15,125 nucleotides of DNA. Source: a candidate division NC10 bacterium CSP1-5 (GTDB taxonomy: Bacteria; Methylomirabilota; Methylomirabilia; Methylomirabilales; CSP1-5). The notes below the pieces were generated by a model. The model was not told where the DNA came from and searched no databases. It was given only the letters and a program-made list of their open reading frames with translations. The position numbers and the translations under genes are program-made. The stretch is taken from positions 1 to 15,125 of the forward strand of contig LDXR01000029.1 in the NCBI GenBank assembly GCA_001443495.1, written 5' to 3'. Positions 14,172 to 15,125 of the stretch are shown in pieces (the stretch's first letter is position 1; each line of letters starts with the position of its first letter).

Positions 14172-14233
14172 TTGGACCTATGCGGCCATCGGATTTAGCA
14201 CTAGGCGATCCCGCCCGAAAGGCCTAGGTCCAA
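14172..14233 (-). promoter_or_regulatory. Compact structured element of unknown class upstream of bcsA
   Basis: A perfect nine-base inverted repeat, TTGGACCTA (14172-14180) with TAGGTCCAA (14225-14233), encloses further nested pairs. GGCC (14184-14187) pairs with GGCC (14221-14224) past a three-base bulge, TCGG (14189-14192) with CCGA (14215-14218), and GCG (14205-14207) with CGC (14212-14214) around a four-base loop. Twenty base pairs nest within 62 nt. The unpaired strand ATTTAGCACTAG in the middle could be the conserved functional part. It could be a cis-regulatory RNA, a protein-binding palindrome or a mobile repeat. I recognise no known riboswitch class. Confidence 0.45.
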
Positions 14234-14530
14234 GGCAGGAGACCTACGATCAGATCTCCCAAAGGACGCTCATGTCTGTGCAGATCAGACTTACCACCAT
14301 GCGAGGTTGGCGGACTCTCCGTGCTACAGCGAGTTACCATCAGGGCTGGAGCGCAATAGGACACATTCTGTCTACGATTAGGCCCTGAGGATCTTCTTCG
14401 GCAATCTTCGTACCAAGATGCGCGTGTCCGTAAGTGGCCACAATTTCAGGGGTCTCTGGACCAAAGAATCTTTTGGGGGGTGATGTATTTTCGACGACTG
14501 CCGAAAAATGAGCAGCGAGAGGCCCGATGC

Positions 14531-15125
14531 CTAAAGCTTCGCCCGCTGCCCCTCATCGACGATGTACTTCAGGGGGTCGTGGGGCTGGTCGTTGAGGAGG
14601 ACTTCATAGTGGAGGTGGGCGCCGGTGCTGTAGCCGGTGTTGCCGACGAGGGCGATGACCTGGCCGCGCTTGACCGTCTGGCCCTTGCTGACCTGGTTCC
14701 GCTGGTTGTGGCCATAGAAGGTCTTGAAGCCGAAGCCGTGGGTGAGGACCAGGGCGTGGCCGTAGCCCGGGAGGGTGCCGGCGAAGGTCACCACCCCATC
14801 GGCCGGGGCGCGGATGGGGGTGCCGGAGGGGGCGGCGATATCGATGCCGGTGTGCTGCTGGGGCTGGCCGGTGAAGGGGGACGTCCGGGGGCCGAAGCGG
14901 GAGGCGACGTAGCCCTCGGTGGGCCACAGCGCCGGGGTGGCGGCGAGGCGGTCTTTCTGTTTCGTGAGGTACTCGGTCACCGCCTGCAGGCTCTCGGCTC
15001 TCAGCGCCATCTCCCGCTCCAGCCGCTCGAGATCCTGGTAGAGCCGGGCGAGGAGCTGGGTCTGGCTCGCCTGCTCTCCTTCTTTGAGGGCCTTGGCGAG
15101 CTCGAGGGTCCCGCCCCCCACCGCG
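14531..15125 (-). CDS. M23-family (LytM-type) zinc metallopeptidase, N-terminus cut by window edge
   Basis: Cell-envelope peptidase that cuts peptidoglycan cross-bridges, or a degenerate regulator of amidases. About 197 C-terminal residues are visible; the frame stays open past base 15125, so the GTG at 15121 need not be the start. Counting from that codon, residues about 5-60 are heptad-like and charged (QLLARLYQDLERLEREM), a probable coiled coil. The catalytic domain is complete: HTGID (His90, Asp94), His138 in FYGHN, and HLHYE (His169, His171), with the usual GNTG.STGAHLH context. All zinc and catalytic residues are present, so it is probably active. Secretion signal or membrane anchor would lie outside the window. 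It ends 473 bp before bcsA on the same strand and is probably a separate unit. Confidence 0.92.
   Translation of the reverse strand, partial: AVGGGTLELAKALKEGEQASQTQLLARLYQDLERLEREMALRAESLQAVTEYLTKQKDRLAATPALWPTEGYVASRFGPRTSPFTGQPQQHTGIDIAAPSGTPIRAPADGVVTFAGTLPGYGHALVLTHGFGFKTFYGHNQRNQVSKGQTVKRGQVIALVGNTGYSTGAHLHYEVLLNDQPHDPLKYIVDEGQRAKL

Larger units (their letters stand above)
14058..14530. other. 473-bp noncoding region upstream of bcsA
   Basis: No credible gene is seen here. The stretch is visibly less GC-rich than its surroundings and contains, in order from bcsA, a candidate promoter, a large foldable element (14172-14233) and smaller hairpins at 14238-14259 and 14274-14290. Near the M23 gene end, ATTTTCG (14487-14493) and CGAAAAAT (14502-14509) form an AT-rich stem that is not a convincing terminator. 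Confidence 0.6.

Noticed and set aside
14172-14233. Integron attC site or insertion-sequence end for the large inverted repeat
   Set aside because: No GTTRRRY/RYYYAAC core sites, no integrase or transposase in the window, and no target-site duplication visible.
14487-14509. AT-rich inverted repeat after the M23 gene as an intrinsic terminator
   Set aside because: The stem is A/T rich and is not followed by a T-run on the relevant strand, so it does not fit a Rho-independent terminator.
14483-15125. Plus-strand frame starting ATG 14483 after GGGGGG and open to the window end
   Set aside because: Lies antisense to the M23 peptidase, whose zinc motifs are intact; the open frame reflects extreme GC at third positions. 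The G-run ends one base before the ATG, too close for a normal ribosome site.

Overview
This GC-rich bacterial window carries ten protein-coding genes, two of them cut by the window edges. It shows no rRNA, tRNA, CRISPR array, transposase or phage gene. The high GC content, tightly overlapping genes, a BcsA-type synthase next to a predicted outer-membrane barrel, and intergenic heptamer repeats suggest a Gram-negative environmental bacterium. An NC10/Methylomirabilota, Rokubacteria or deltaproteobacterial-type lineage would fit. That placement is an impression from gene content, not a measured assignment.

Layout, left to right. (1) Minus strand: a HAD-superfamily phosphatase (681-1367) overlaps by four bases a GHMP-family sugar kinase that runs off the left edge; they look like a sugar-phosphate pair. 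(2) Plus strand, divergent: priA, the primosomal helicase (1612-4071). (3) Plus strand: a well-formed promoter (4096-4122) leads into a two-gene, ATGA-overlapping operon. It encodes a protein with an N-terminal module plus HEAT repeats (4183-5898) and an HD-GYP protein (5895-7298) that carries a related N-terminal module. (4) Minus strand, convergent and overlapping by 17 bp: a small all-HEAT-repeat protein (7282-7902) with its own promoter. (5) Plus strand: a nitrilase-family amidase (7984-8868) overlaps nadE (8865-9704). Together they look like a glutamine-dependent NAD+ synthetase split into two genes. (6) An intergenic array of heptamers in two opposite orientations, then ald, alanine dehydrogenase (9806-10924). 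(7) Minus strand: bcsA (11754-14057) followed by a BcsS-like outer-membrane barrel (11003-11737). (8) A 473-bp noncoding stretch upstream of bcsA with a compact foldable element and further small hairpins. (9) Minus strand: an M23 (LytM) metallopeptidase cut by the right edge.

Two parts of the window point to cyclic di-GMP. The HD-GYP protein would degrade it, and the synthase has a PilZ domain with a second apparent PilZ domain behind it, so it would bind it. The most unusual signals are the N-terminal module shared by the HEAT and HD-GYP partners, the apparent double-PilZ BcsA with a BcsS-like barrel and no BcsB/BcsC/BcsZ beside it, and the foldable noncoding element upstream of bcsA.
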